Positions 16,838-25,968 of a stretch of 64,000 bases of DNA are shown here, in pieces. The position numbers and the translations under genes are program-made. The notes below the pieces were generated by a model. The model worked only from the letters and a program-made list of their open reading frames with translations. It was not told the origin of the DNA and made no database searches. Source of the DNA: Streptomonospora salina (GTDB lineage Bacteria > Actinomycetota > Actinomycetes > Streptosporangiales > Streptosporangiaceae); contig NZ_JACHLY010000001.1 of the NCBI RefSeq assembly GCF_014204715.1, forward strand, positions 2,936,501-3,000,500, given 5' to 3'. The first letter of the stretch is position 1; each line of letters starts with the position of its first letter.

Positions 16838-18016
16838 TCACGGATCGCCGAGTGCGGCGCCCGCCCCCTCCAGGGACGCGACGGCCTCCACGGCCCGGTC
16901 GACGTCGGTGGACGCGGTGGAGACGTGGAAGCTGAACCGCACGCGTCCGGCGCGTTCGGCGGCGACCACCCCGGCGTCGGCGAGGCGCTCGGCACTGCCG
17001 GGCGGCAGCGGGAGCGAGACGATCGCCGAGTCGCCGGGCGGCAGCCCCAGCCCCGACCGGAATCGCGCCGCCAGCGCCAGGTTGTGCCGGTGGATCGCCT
17101 CGACGCCGATCCGGGCGATGAAGTCCAGCGCGGGTGCCTGCCCCGCCCATGCCGGCCAGACCGGCGCCAGATCCAGCCGCCGTGCATCCGATGCGAGACG
17201 CAGCGGCCCGCCGTAGACCGAGTCCCAGATGTCGGCCCCCGCGTACCAGCCCGCCGCCAGCGGCCGCAGATCGGCGAGGGCGTGGGGGGTTCCCGTCAGG
17301 AAGCACGTGCCGCGCGGTGCGAGCAGCCACTTGTAACCGCAGGCCACCAGGAGGTCGATCCGCTCGGCCGGCAGCGGGTACCACCCTGCGGCCTGGGTGG
17401 CGTCGACGAGTGTGCGGGCGCCGGCGGATTCGGCTGCGGCGAGGATCGCCTCCAGCGGTGCGACGGCGCCGTCGGCCGACTGCACAGCCGAGACCGCGAC
17501 CAGGTCGGTGGTCGGCCGCACGGCGGCGGCCAGATCGGAGAGCGGGACGAGGCGCACCCGCACTCCCCGTTCCTGCTGGGCCAGCATCGGGAACAGCAGT
17601 GAGGTGAAGTCGCCCTCGGGCGCCACCACCTCGGCGCCGTCGGGCAGGGCGGCCGCGACGAGGCCGACCAGCTGCGACGCCTGCGATCCCACGGCGACGC
17701 GGTCGGGGGCGACCCCCAGCAGCCGGGCGAACGCCGCGCGGGAGTCGCGCACGGCGGCGTCCATCGCCGCCACGTCCAGGCGGCCGGCCGCGCGGTCGCG
17801 CTCGGCGCGCACGGCGGCCTCGTGGCCGGCCAGGGGCGGAATCCCGTAGGTGGCGGTGTTGAGGTAGGCGGTTCCGGTGCCCGCGGTCCCGAAGTGCTCG
17901 GCGATGTGTGCGGGCAGGAGGCCGTCCGGCGTCGCCGGAGCATTCGGCGCGCTCGGCTGCGGGTCCGGCGCCGGGTGGTGCCCGCGGCCCGGGGCGGGGG
18001 CGTTGTCGGTATCCAT
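16838..18016 (-). CDS. Class V PLP-dependent aminotransferase family protein
   Basis: This 392-aa fold-type I PLP enzyme of the class V group (cysteine desulfurase/isopenicillin-N epimerase/kynureninase-like) shows the PLP phosphate-binding region VGSQASQLV. The aspartate site is in [14 protein letters not shown] and the Schiff-base lysine is in [15 protein letters not shown]. The first 30 residues are low-complexity Pro/Ala. The substrate is unknown and it does not pair with an SUF or NifU gene. It is divergent from the LysR gene with 83 bases between them, the classical arrangement of a LysR regulator and its target. Confidence 0.87.
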   Translation of the reverse strand: MDTDNAPAPGRGHHPAPDPQPSAPNAPATPDGLLPAHIAEHFGTAGTGTAYLNTATYGIPPLAGHEAAVRAERDRAAGRLDVAAMDAAVRDSRAAFARLLGVAPDRVAVGSQASQLVGLVAAALPDGAEVVAPEGDFTSLLFPMLAQQERGVRVRLVPLSDLAAAVRPTTDLVAVSAVQSADGAVAPLEAILAAAESAGARTLVDATQAAGWYPLPAERIDLLVACGYKWLLAPRGTCFLTGTPHALADLRPLAAGWYAGADIWDSVYGGPLRLASDARRLDLAPVWPAWAGQAPALDFIARIGVEAIHRHNLALAARFRSGLGLPPGDSAIVSLPLPPGSAERLADAGVVAAERAGRVRFSFHVSTASTDVDRAVEAVASLEGAGAALGDP

Positions 18017-18060
18017 GCCCCGATCCTGGACGGCGCGGAGGCCAAGGACAATCGGAAGTT

Positions 18061-18091
18061 TTGCGCAGCGGACCCAGAAACGGTTGATACC
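18061..18091 (+). promoter_or_regulatory. Promoter region between the aminotransferase and LysR genes
   Basis: TTGCGC (18061-18066) and TGATAC (18085-18090) are 18 bases apart, and the -10 ends nine bases before GTG 18100. The whole intergenic region is only 83 bases, so regulator binding here would affect both divergent genes. Confidence 0.4.
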
Positions 18092-18099
18092 TTCGGCAC

Positions 18100-19035
18100 G
18101 TGCTCGAACTCCACCGGTTGCGTGTGCTGCGCGACGTCGCCCGCCTCGGGTCGATGAGCGCCGCCGCCTCCGCGCTCTCCTACAGCCAGCCCGCGATCTC
18201 CCACCACATCGCGCGCCTGGAGGCCGAGGCCGGTACTCCGCTCGTCGTGCGGCATGCCCGCGGGGTGCGGATCACCGAGGCGGGCCGGGTGCTGGTGGAG
18301 CACGCCGACAGTGCGCTGGCCGCCCTCTCCGAAGCCGACGAGAAGGTCGCGGCCATCGCAGGGCTACGGGCGGGCCGGGTACGCCTGTCCGCGTTCCCCA
18401 CCGCGGTGTCGGGCTTCGTGCCCGAGGCACTGGCAGCGCTGCGCCGGCGCGCCGCCGACGTGCGGGTTCTGCTTTCGGAGGCCGAACCCGCCGATGCGCT
18501 CGCCGCGCTGCGGGCAGGCGAGACCGACATCGCCGTCGCCTTCGACTATGCCGAAGCGCGGAGCGACCCCGACTCGCGGCTGCGTTTCGTGCCGCTGATG
18601 CGCGACCCCGTCGTGCTCGCCGTCCGCGACGACCACCCGGCCGCCGGGACGCGACCGGTGCGTCTGGCCGATCTGGCCGTCGAGCCGTGGGCCTCCGGGT
18701 GCCGGCGGTGCCGCGACCACCTGGAGTCCCGGTGCCGCACCGCGGGATTCGAGCCGCGGGTCGACTTCGCGACCGACCAGTACGTGGCGGTGCAGCGGCT
18801 GGTCGCCTGCGGGGTGGCCGTCTCGGCGCTTCCGGACCTGGCGTTCGCCTGCCACAGCGAGCCCGGGGTGGCCCGGGTGGCGCTTCCCGAGCTGGGGGCG
18901 CGACGGATCTACGCGGCGGTGTCGGCCGGTCCCCGGCCGCCGGCCGTCGCGGCGATGCTGGACGAACTGGCCGCCGCCGCAGACGCGCACGCGCCGACGG
19001 CCGGTCCCGACGCGGTCGGCGGCGACGGCCGCTAG
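18100..19035 (+). CDS. LysR-family transcriptional regulator
   Basis: This 311-aa regulator has a standard N-terminal LysR winged helix ([38 protein letters not shown], split here only by the wing). A periplasmic-binding-type effector domain follows (about residues 90-295). The effector is unknown. The divergent aminotransferase gene is the natural candidate target. GTG 18100 probably starts a leaderless message. The domain is complete and the last 20 residues are disordered. Confidence 0.92.
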   Translation: MLELHRLRVLRDVARLGSMSAAASALSYSQPAISHHIARLEAEAGTPLVVRHARGVRITEAGRVLVEHADSALAALSEADEKVAAIAGLRAGRVRLSAFPTAVSGFVPEALAALRRRAADVRVLLSEAEPADALAALRAGETDIAVAFDYAEARSDPDSRLRFVPLMRDPVVLAVRDDHPAAGTRPVRLADLAVEPWASGCRRCRDHLESRCRTAGFEPRVDFATDQYVAVQRLVACGVAVSALPDLAFACHSEPGVARVALPELGARRIYAAVSAGPRPPAVAAMLDELAAAADAHAPTAGPDAVGGDGR

Positions 19036-19117
19036 CGGCCCGCCGCCGAGCGAAGGTGCACCGTGCGCTCGACGGCGGGCCGGCCGCAACGCCCGGACCC
19101 GGGCGCCGCGGGCGGGA

Positions 19118-19813
19118 TCAGCCTTCGGCGGGCCGCTGCAGGTGCTGGATCCAGGCCGGCGGGAGGTTGGCCATCACCCGCTCGGTGCCGATCCCGTAGC
19201 GGTTGACCCACTCCTCGACGACCCAGCCGGAGCGGGCCTGGCGCAGGTAGTCCTCGCGGGGGGCGACCACCGCCTTGACCTGCTTGGTGTAGAGGTAGCC
19301 GAACAGGGAGAGGCGGCCGCCGGGGCGCAGCACGGTGAAGTAGTACTCCAGGATCTCGCGGACCTCCTCCGCGGTGAAGTTCGCGAAGGGCAGCCCCGAG
19401 ATGATGACGTCGTAGCCGCGGTCGGTACCGAGATCGGTGACGAGCTTCTGGTGCACCGTCGCGCTGTCGGCGATGCGGGCGAGCTCGGGGTCGGTGGTGA
19501 GCTGATCGGCCAGGCGCCCGGCGAACTCCGGGTTGGACTCGACCAGGTCGATCGTGTCGCCCTCGCGCATGTGCTCGGCGATCACCCGTGAGACGGCGCC
19601 TGTTCCGGCACCCGCCTCCATGATCGACAGTGGGGCGTCGGGGGTCGCGCGTTCGTCGACGAACCGGGCCAGCGCGTTTCCGAGGCCGCGGCTGCTGGGA
19701 GCCACCGCCCCCGTGGCGCGGAAGGTACGGACCGCCTGCCGGACGAAGAGCCCGGCGTCGCCGAGCCGCGAATCGAGACCAGTGGATTGCAGTTGTTTCT
19801 GTGGCGCTGCCAT
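19118..19813 (-). CDS. SAM-dependent methyltransferase, PmtA/KsgA-like fold
   Basis: This 231-aa methyltransferase carries the SAM-binding motif LSIMEAGAGTGAVSRVIAEH near residue 63. An acidic loop (DLVESNPEF) follows, and then an IISGLPFANF motif. The N/GLPF-type motif IV resembles phospholipid N-methyltransferases and rRNA adenine dimethylases. The substrate is therefore either an amino group on a lipid or a nucleic acid; I cannot choose. It is divergent from the SDR gene across 249 bases and appears monocistronic. Confidence 0.82.
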   Translation of the reverse strand: MAAPQKQLQSTGLDSRLGDAGLFVRQAVRTFRATGAVAPSSRGLGNALARFVDERATPDAPLSIMEAGAGTGAVSRVIAEHMREGDTIDLVESNPEFAGRLADQLTTDPELARIADSATVHQKLVTDLGTDRGYDVIISGLPFANFTAEEVREILEYYFTVLRPGGRLSLFGYLYTKQVKAVVAPREDYLRQARSGWVVEEWVNRYGIGTERVMANLPPAWIQHLQRPAEG

Positions 19814-19973
19814 GCATGAACGGTAATGCTTCTCACCGTAAGCCGCAGGTTAGTCGGGCCGGTGCGTGTCGGGTAACACCGCTCACACGGGGCTCGGCGA
19901 GCAGGCGCCGGACTTGGTAGACAGGGCCGACCCGGCGGACGGGGCCGCGGCCCGCGACCGGTCCGGCGAGCCC

Positions 19974-20011
19974 GACCGCACCGGCCGGAACAGACCGCAC
20001 CGGCCGGAACA
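19974..20011 (+). repeat. Two tandem 19-base repeats
   Basis: GACCGCACCGGCCGGAACA occurs twice back to back between the divergent methyltransferase and SDR genes, about 50 bases before the SDR start. A diverged partial third copy may follow. It could be a regulator site or simple slippage. Confidence 0.6.
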
Positions 20012-20062
20012 GAGCAGACCGACGAGACCGGGCCGCGGCGCCCGAGTGGAGAGCGAGCATTC

Positions 20063-20959
20063 GTGAGCGAAACCGAGTCCAGCAACGAAACCGGGTCCGC
20101 CCCGCCCGGCCGGGGTGTCCCGCACCGCCGCACCGCGCTGGTGACCGGCGCCTCGGCGGGCATCGGCGCGGAGTTCGCGCGCCTGCTCGCCCACCTCGGA
20201 TACGACCTCGTCCTCGTGGCGCGCCGCGCCGAGCGCATCGAAGCACTGGCCGCGGAGCTGTCCGCGGAGTGCGGCGTTTCCGCCGCCGCCCTGCCGGCCG
20301 ACCTCGCCGACGCCGGCGACCTCGCCCGCGTGGAGGAGCGGCTGCGCGCCGACGGGACGGGCGACGCGGCACCCGTCGACCTGCTCGTCAACAACGCCGG
20401 AATCGGCGGGGGCGGCGATTTCGCCCGGCAGGACCCCGCCGAGATCGACACCATGCTCGACCTCAACGTCCGCGCCGTGGTCCGGCTCGCCCGCGCGGTC
20501 ATCCCGGTGCAGATCGACCGCCGCCGCCGGGCCGGCCTGGCCGCGGACGCCAATCCGCGCATGGGCGTCGTCAACGTCTCCTCCATGGCCGGGGAACTGG
20601 CGGCCAACCCCGGCGGTTCGGTCTACGGCGCCACCAAGTCCTTCGTCCGGCTGTGGAGCGAGAGCGTCGCCGCGGAGACCGCCGGCCGGGGGGTGCGGGT
20701 CACCGCAGTGCTGCCCGGGTTCGTACGCACCGACATGACCGAGGGCGTGCAGGAGAAAGGACTTCCCGACATCGCGTTCGTGTCCAAGGAGCGCGTCGTG
20801 GCCGAATCGCTGCGGGCGTGGGCGGCCGGTCGCGATTCCGTCGTTCCCGGCGCCCAGTACAAGGCCGCCGGCGGTCTGCTGCGGCTGATCCCCGGAGCGC
20901 TGTTCAAGACCGCAGCGCGCCGCGGCGGATCGGAGGAGGACCCGCACGGGCGGGATTGA
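20063..20959 (+). CDS. Short-chain dehydrogenase/reductase (SDR)
   Basis: This 298-aa classical SDR shows the NAD(P)-binding TALVTGASAGIGAEFARLL. The structural LLVNNAGIGG and the catalytic set (VNVSSMAG, then YGATKSF with the YxxxK pair) are intact. The C-terminal segment is consistent with the DltE/YvaG-like or acyl reductase branch. The basic residue after the first strand (VLVARRAER) suggests NADPH preference. The substrate is unknown. GTG 20063 follows a GAGAGCGA stretch. Confidence 0.88.
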   Translation: MSETESSNETGSAPPGRGVPHRRTALVTGASAGIGAEFARLLAHLGYDLVLVARRAERIEALAAELSAECGVSAAALPADLADAGDLARVEERLRADGTGDAAPVDLLVNNAGIGGGGDFARQDPAEIDTMLDLNVRAVVRLARAVIPVQIDRRRRAGLAADANPRMGVVNVSSMAGELAANPGGSVYGATKSFVRLWSESVAAETAGRGVRVTAVLPGFVRTDMTEGVQEKGLPDIAFVSKERVVAESLRAWAAGRDSVVPGAQYKAAGGLLRLIPGALFKTAARRGGSEEDPHGRD

Positions 20960-21121
20960 GCCGTCGGCCGCGGCGCCGGGCGTGTGTCCGGCGCCGCGGC
21001 GGTGTGCGCACGGGTGCCGCAGCGGCGGGGCCGCCGGTCCGGTCCTATGGGCGGTGCCGGGTCACGAGCGGGTCCGGGGTGCGCCTAGGCTGGGAGGGCA
21101 TGCCGCTCTAGGAAAGTGATG

Positions 21122-21385
21122 ATGAAGACCTTCGATGAGCTGTTCACCGAGCTGTCCGAGAAGGCGCGTTCGCGCCCCGAAGGCTCGGGCACAGTAGCGG
21201 CCCTGGACGCGGGCGTGCACGCTGTCGGCAAGAAGGTCGTCGAAGAGGCCGCCGAGGCGTGGATGGCCGCCGAGTACGAGTCGGACGAGGCCGCGGCCGA
21301 GGAGATCTCCCAACTGCTGTACCACCTCCAGGTGCTGATGCTGGCGCGCGGGCTGCGCCTTGAGGACGTCTACCGGCATCTGTAG
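21122..21385 (+). CDS. hisE: Phosphoribosyl-ATP diphosphatase
   Basis: This 87-aa all-alpha NTP pyrophosphatase performs the second step of histidine synthesis (PR-ATP to PR-AMP plus diphosphate). The MazG-fold metal motif is clear: [19 protein letters not shown], followed by [14 protein letters not shown] with the ExxE/ExxD ligands. Length is typical of actinobacterial HisE. Three start codons follow in a row (GTG 21116, ATG 21119, ATG 21122). AGGAAAG ending at 21116 best fits ATG 21122. hisG follows 83 bases downstream, the usual actinomycete hisE-hisG pair. Confidence 0.95.
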   Translation: MKTFDELFTELSEKARSRPEGSGTVAALDAGVHAVGKKVVEEAAEAWMAAEYESDEAAAEEISQLLYHLQVLMLARGLRLEDVYRHL

Positions 21386-21468
21386 GCCGGTCCGGGGCGT
21401 TTCGCCCCCGTGGCCGGCCGCGTCCGTGCCCGTGCTCGACGTCGACGTTCAACGAGGACATCCGCTTT

Positions 21469-22323
21469 ATGGCTGACCAGCTCCGCATCGCCGTGCCCAA
21501 CAAGGGCCAGCTCTCCGAACCCGCCAGCGACATGCTCCGCGAGGCCGGCTACCGGCAGCGCAAGGACTCCCGCGACCTGGTGATGGTCGACCCCGACAAC
21601 GAAACCGAATTCTTCTTCCTGCGCCCCAAGGACATCGCCGTCTACGTCGGCGAAGGCATTCTGCAGGCCGGCATCACCGGCCGCGACATGCTCCTCGACT
21701 CGCGGGCGCCCGTGGAAGAGGCGCTGCCGCTGGGATTCGGCGGCTCCACGTTCCGCTTCGCGGCGCCCGGCGGCTCCTCCATGACCGTCGACGACCTCAG
21801 GGGCAAGCGGATCGCGACCTCCTTCGAAGGGGTGCTGGAGAGCTACCTGGAGGGGAAGGGGATCGACGCGCGCGTCATCCACCTCGACGGCGCCGTGGAG
21901 AGCTCGATACAGCTCGGCGTGGCCGACGCCGTCGCCGACGTCGTCTCGACCGGGACCACACTGCGCAACGCCGGCCTGGAGCTGTTCGGCGAGCCGGTAC
22001 TGACCTCCGAAGCCGTCGTGATCCGCCCGCGCGGCGCCGACGACGACCCCAAGATCGAGCAGCTGCTGCGCCGCCTGCGCGGTGTCCTGGTGGCGCGCGA
22101 CTACGTGATGATGGACTACGACGTCCACGCCGAGCAGCTCGACGACGCCGTGGCGCTGACCCCCGGCATGGAGGGCCCCACGGTTTCGCCGCTGCACCGC
22201 GAGGGCTGGGTGGCCGTGCGGGCCATGGTCCCGCGCTCCGCCGCCCAGCGCATCATGGACGACCTGTGGCAGATCGGCGCCCGCGCGATCCTGGTCACCG
22301 ACATCTACGCCTGCCGGCTGTGA
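21469..22323 (+). CDS. hisG: ATP phosphoribosyltransferase
   Basis: This 284-aa long-form HisG is the first and feedback-controlled enzyme of histidine synthesis. The N-terminal catalytic domain starts [14 protein letters not shown]. The PRPP-binding stretch is [23 protein letters not shown]. The C-terminal ACT-like regulatory domain ([18 protein letters not shown]) that binds histidine is present, so no HisZ partner is needed. It sits directly after hisE and is probably co-transcribed. ATG 21469 begins the conserved N-terminus. Confidence 0.96.
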   Translation: MADQLRIAVPNKGQLSEPASDMLREAGYRQRKDSRDLVMVDPDNETEFFFLRPKDIAVYVGEGILQAGITGRDMLLDSRAPVEEALPLGFGGSTFRFAAPGGSSMTVDDLRGKRIATSFEGVLESYLEGKGIDARVIHLDGAVESSIQLGVADAVADVVSTGTTLRNAGLELFGEPVLTSEAVVIRPRGADDDPKIEQLLRRLRGVLVARDYVMMDYDVHAEQLDDAVALTPGMEGPTVSPLHREGWVAVRAMVPRSAAQRIMDDLWQIGARAILVTDIYACRL

Positions 22324-22419
22324 CCGCCGGCCGCCGGACCGGGCGCGGGTAGGGTGCGCACCCGGCCGGGGAGCGCCGCTGCCCCGGCCGGACGGCCCGT
22401 CGACCACGAGGGAGGACCG

Positions 22420-23142
22420 GTGGAGGGCGCCGCGGAACGGATCGCGGGATCGGGACCGGAGCCGGAGGTCCTCGACAGGACCGTCGGTGCCACGGGCGGG
22501 GAGCTGGCCCTGCGCCGGGTGGACGGGCATTTCGAGATCATCAGCAACGGCGTGTTCCTGATGGACACCCGTGACGGCGCGTCGGAGCGCGAGATGGTGC
22601 GGGCCTGCCTGGCCGCCCTCCCCGAGGCGTGCGGCGGTTCGGGTGTGCGCGTGGTGATCGGCGGCTTGGGTGTGGGCTTCTCGGCGCGCCGGGCCTTGGA
22701 CGACCCGCGGGTCGAGCGCGTGCACGTGGTCGAGCTGGAGCCCGCGGTGGTGGAGTGGCACCGCGGTCCACTCGGCGCCGCCGCCGGTGATGTACTCGCC
22801 GACCCCCGGTGCGCGGTGGTCTGCGCCGATTTCGCCGTATGGCTGGCCGAGGCCGCTCACGCGGCCGAAGGGCCGTGGGCCGACGTGATCTGCTTGGACA
22901 CCGACAACGGGCCCGACTGGACGGTCGTCGAGGGCAACGACCGGCTCTACGCGCCCGACGCGCTGGCGCGGCTGCGGCGGCTGCTGCGGCCCGGCGGCGC
23001 CCTGGCGTTCTGGAGCGCCATGCCCGCCCCCGGGTTCGCCGCACTGCTGGAACGCGAGTTCGGTACCGTCGCGACGGTCGAGGTCCCCGCCCGGGCCGGC
23101 GGTCCCGACATCGTCTACGTGGTCCGCGTGCCCGCGGCATGA
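22420..23142 (+). CDS. Spermidine synthase-like methyltransferase-fold protein
   Basis: This 240-aa protein has the Rossmann fold of spermidine synthases. VVIGGLGVGFSARRAL replaces the usual GGGDG-rich loop, VHVVELEPAVVEW matches the conserved Glu-containing strand, and ADVICLDTDNGPDW matches the catalytic region. It lacks the tetramerisation N-terminus of true SpeE, as do many actinomycete relatives of unknown substrate. GTG 22420 is supported by GAGGGAGG a few bases upstream. It lies 96 bases after hisG and may share its transcript, which ends at the strong hairpin just after the stop codon. Confidence 0.78.
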   Translation: MEGAAERIAGSGPEPEVLDRTVGATGGELALRRVDGHFEIISNGVFLMDTRDGASEREMVRACLAALPEACGGSGVRVVIGGLGVGFSARRALDDPRVERVHVVELEPAVVEWHRGPLGAAAGDVLADPRCAVVCADFAVWLAEAAHAAEGPWADVICLDTDNGPDWTVVEGNDRLYAPDALARLRRLLRPGGALAFWSAMPAPGFAALLEREFGTVATVEVPARAGGPDIVYVVRVPAA

Positions 23143-23144
23143 CG

Positions 23145-23175
23145 AAGGGGGCGCACCCGAGCGGTGCGCCCCCTT
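23145..23175. terminator. Bidirectional terminator between converging genes
   Basis: A perfect 13-bp stem (AAGGGGGCGCACC at 23145-23157, GGTGCGCCCCCTT at 23163-23175) with a 5-base loop lies between the spermidine-synthase-like gene and trxA. A/T ends on both sides let it work in both directions. Confidence 0.88.
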
Positions 23176-23188
23176 GCGGTACTGCGGT

Positions 23189-23575
23189 TCACTCGGCCTG
23201 GGCCTCCTCGCCTTCGGCCTGCTGCTTTTCGATCTCCTTGCGGACCTCGTCCATGTCGAGATCGCGGGCCTGGCGGATGAGGTCTTCCAGGCCGTCCTGC
23301 GGCAGGGCGCCCGGCTGAGCGTAGATCACCGTCTTTTCGCGGACCACCATCAGCGTGGGGATCGACTGGATGTCGAAGCTGGCGGCCAGTTCCTGCTGGT
23401 CCTCGGTGTCGACCTTGGCGAAGACCAGGTCGCTGTGCTTCTCAGAGGCCTCTTCGTAGACCGGGGCGAACTGCTTGCACGGTCCGCACCAGGACGCCCA
23501 GAAGTCGATGAGGACGAAGTCGTTCTCCGTCAACGTCTCATTGAAGTTGTCCTTGGTGAGTTCGATCGTGGCCAC
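23189..23575 (-). CDS. trxA: Thioredoxin
   Basis: This 128-aa cytoplasmic thioredoxin has the active site WASWCGPCKQF with redox cysteines C30 and C33. The cis-Pro loop is SIPTLMVV. After the roughly 107-residue thioredoxin fold there is a charged extension rich in Glu/Lys/Gln ending EEAQAE, absent from most TrxA proteins and probably helical. No thioredoxin reductase gene is adjacent, so this is a secondary thioredoxin. ATG 23575 has AGGAG upstream. Confidence 0.95.
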   Translation of the reverse strand: MATIELTKDNFNETLTENDFVLIDFWASWCGPCKQFAPVYEEASEKHSDLVFAKVDTEDQQELAASFDIQSIPTLMVVREKTVIYAQPGALPQDGLEDLIRQARDLDMDEVRKEIEKQQAEGEEAQAE

Positions 23576-23887
23576 GAAGTCTCCTGGTGACGGGTCGGTT
23601 ACGTGCTCCTCCTAGAGCGGTCGTGCCCGCTGTTTTGTTCCACACGCGTCCGCTGAGGTGCGGATGCGGGCCGGTCGGCGCCCCGCACGCCCCGCATATC
23701 CCGACATCCCGGCCGGCGGCCGACATCCGCGGGGCCGGCCGTGCGGGTGCCGGCCCCGCGTGCCGGGCCCGCCGGCGATCTCCCGGTTGAACACCGGTTT
23801 GGGGGGAAAATGCCGAGGTCACTAGGGTCGAGGAGGTATGTGGTCCCGGTCGGCCGGTTGCGGTCGGCCGTCGACGGAAGGCGGGGG

Positions 23888-24286
23888 ATGACCGAGGGGA
23901 ACGAGCCCTCCGGCGGAGGGCCGACCGACGCCGGCGCGCAGCGCTCCGGCGGGTCCCGGGGCGTCGAGCCGGACTACCGCTTCACCCTCGCCAACGAGAG
24001 GACTTTCCTGGCCTGGATCCGCACCGCGCTGGCCCTGGTGGCCGGCGCCGTGGCGGTGCTGCATCTGGTCCCGCTGAACTGGGAGTCGGGGCTGCGGCTG
24101 GCGGTCGGGTTCGCGCTGACCGGACTCGCGATCGTCATCACCGTCTACGCGCCGCTGCGCTGGTTGCGGGTGCAGAAGGCGATGCGCCGCGACCAGGCGC
24201 TGCCCATGAGCGCACTGCCCGTCATCACCGCTGTGGGAGTGGCGCTGGTGTGCGCCGTCGTGCTGCTCGGGAACTACTGGTCGTGA
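23888..24286 (+). CDS. DUF202 membrane protein, first of a pair
   Basis: This 132-aa protein contains the DUF202 signature RFTLANERTFLAWIRTALALVAGAVAV, followed by two further hydrophobic helices. The first 35 residues are Gly/Ser-rich and cytoplasmic. Function is unknown for the family. The stop codon overlaps the start of the next DUF202 gene by four bases (GTGA), so the two are translationally coupled and probably form a complex. ATG 23888 is chosen because upstream in-frame sequence is Arg-rich and not conserved. Confidence 0.85.
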   Translation: MTEGNEPSGGGPTDAGAQRSGGSRGVEPDYRFTLANERTFLAWIRTALALVAGAVAVLHLVPLNWESGLRLAVGFALTGLAIVITVYAPLRWLRVQKAMRRDQALPMSALPVITAVGVALVCAVVLLGNYWS

Positions 24287-24696
24287 GCGGTTCCGGAGCG
24301 GGAGGGACCGGCGGCGGCTCCGGCCCGCCGCGCAGGCGGCGCGCCCGCGGTGCCGACGGTCTGCAGGCCGAGCGCACGCTGCTCGCCTGGCAGCGGACGC
24401 TGATCGTGCTCGTCGCGGTGGCGCTGCTCTACCTGCGTGATCCGCTGCTGCCCGGCGGTGTGCAGACGGGAGGCGATCCGCTGAACCGGCTGTTCCCGGT
24501 GCTGGCGACGCTGGCCGCGCTGGGCGGGCTGATCGTGCACCTGCGCCGGCGGTGGCGCAGCACGGAGCACGGGTTGCACGACGATCGGACGGGGCGCCCG
24601 CCCGCGCCCGTCGCCCGCCCGTGGGCGATGGTGCTCGTGAGCGCGGCTGCCTGCCTGCTGGCGGTCGCGGCCGCGGTGGGCGCGTTCGCGGGCTGA
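24283..24696 (+). CDS. DUF202 membrane protein, second of a pair
   Basis: This 137-aa, three-helix membrane protein has a shorter DUF202 signature, GLQAERTLLAWQRTLIVLVAVALLYL. GTG 24283 overlaps the stop of the preceding DUF202 gene. The two proteins are related in design but diverged in sequence, as in other actinomycetes that carry the genes in pairs. No function is known. The remaining 200 bases before the epimerase gene contain nothing I can support. Confidence 0.85.
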   Translation: MSGSGAGGTGGGSGPPRRRRARGADGLQAERTLLAWQRTLIVLVAVALLYLRDPLLPGGVQTGGDPLNRLFPVLATLAALGGLIVHLRRRWRSTEHGLHDDRTGRPPAPVARPWAMVLVSAAACLLAVAAAVGAFAG

Positions 24697-24899
24697 CACC
24701 GGCGTGCTGTCGAACGGATCGTTCCGGACGCGGGCCCGGCCGGGTCGGACGGCTTCCCGCCCGACCGTGCGGATCCTCCCGGGCGCGCACGCGCCCGGCG
24801 TGTGCGCCCCGCCGGAAGCGTCGCCGGGCGGTGTCCGGGGCACCGAAGGGCCGGAAGCGGGGATCCGGCCCTGCGTGCTCCGGGATCGGGGACGGGGAG

Positions 24900-25892
24900 T
24901 CAGGACGCCAGAGCCGGGTGCTGCGGCGGGGTGTCCGCGCGCTTGTCGCCGATGATCGAGGCGATGATGTCGTCGAGCCGCCACTGCGGCTCGTAGCCGA
25001 TGAGGTCGGCGGCCAGGGTGGTGTCGGGCATCCGTCGCCGCATGTCCTCGTAGCCCTCGCCGTAGGCCTCTTCGTAGGGCACGTGGACCACGTCGCCGGT
25101 CGATCCGGTCAGCTCGATCACGCGCTGCGCCAGCTCGCCGATGGAGACCTCCTCAAGCCCGCCGAGGTTCACGGCGCGGTTGCGGGCCGGCGGGCACTCC
25201 AGCAGCCGGACCATGGCCGGGACCACGTCGAACACCGAGCCGAAGCAGCGCCGCTGGGTGCCCTCGCCGTAGACGGTGATCGGTTCGCCCGCCAGCGCCT
25301 GGTCGACGAACCGGGGTACGACCATGCCGTAGCGCCCGGTCTGGCGGGGCCCGACGATGTTGAAGAACCGGGTGATGGCGCAGGGCAGGCCGGAGTCGCC
25401 GCCGTGGATGTAGGCGACGAGCTCGTCGAGCCCTTTGGCGGCGGCATAGGACCAGCGGCTCTTCAGGGGCGAACCGAGGATGCGATCGGCGTCCTCGGTC
25501 AGCCCGTCGGTGTCGTTCTTGCCGTAGATCTCGCTGGTGGAGGCGATGAGGTAGCCGGCGCCGTGCCGCACGGCGGCCTCGACCACGTTCTCGGTGCCGT
25601 GCAGGTTGGTGCGCAGCGACTCCAGCGGCTTGTCCACGATGGTGTGCACACCGACCGCCGCGGCCATGTGGAACACGGTGTCGTGCGCGGCGACGACATC
25701 GTCGACCAGGGCTTTGTCCAGGACCGATCCCTTCACCAGTTCGAAGCGCGGGTGACCGCCGAGCTGCTCCAGGTTGGATTCGGAACCGGTCGACAAGTCG
25801 TCCAGGGCCACCACTTCGTGACCCTGTCCGATCAGGTGGTCGCACAGATGCGATCCGATGAATCCGGCTCCTCCGGTCACAACGGCTTTCAA
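24900..25892 (-). CDS. NAD-dependent nucleotide-sugar epimerase/dehydratase
   Basis: This 330-aa extended SDR carries the NAD motif VTGGAGFIGSHL at its N-terminus and the catalytic SYAAAKG (YxxxK). STSEIYG is the Thr/Ser-containing third catalytic site. It is closest in pattern to UDP-glucose 4-epimerase/dTDP-glucose dehydratase-like enzymes that modify sugar nucleotides. It is the last gene of a minus-strand set with PIG-L and WbqC, facing a divergent glycosyltransferase. This implies a glycan or glycolipid pathway. The exact sugar is unknown. Confidence 0.88.
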   Translation of the reverse strand: MKAVVTGGAGFIGSHLCDHLIGQGHEVVALDDLSTGSESNLEQLGGHPRFELVKGSVLDKALVDDVVAAHDTVFHMAAAVGVHTIVDKPLESLRTNLHGTENVVEAAVRHGAGYLIASTSEIYGKNDTDGLTEDADRILGSPLKSRWSYAAAKGLDELVAYIHGGDSGLPCAITRFFNIVGPRQTGRYGMVVPRFVDQALAGEPITVYGEGTQRRCFGSVFDVVPAMVRLLECPPARNRAVNLGGLEEVSIGELAQRVIELTGSTGDVVHVPYEEAYGEGYEDMRRRMPDTTLAADLIGYEPQWRLDDIIASIIGDKRADTPPQHPALAS

Positions 25893-25968
25893 GTTGCCTC
25901 CCCCGTTTCAGGGTGCTCGTGGATACGCGGTTTCGGTTTCGCGGAGTGGGGTCGGGCCCGGTGCGGGC

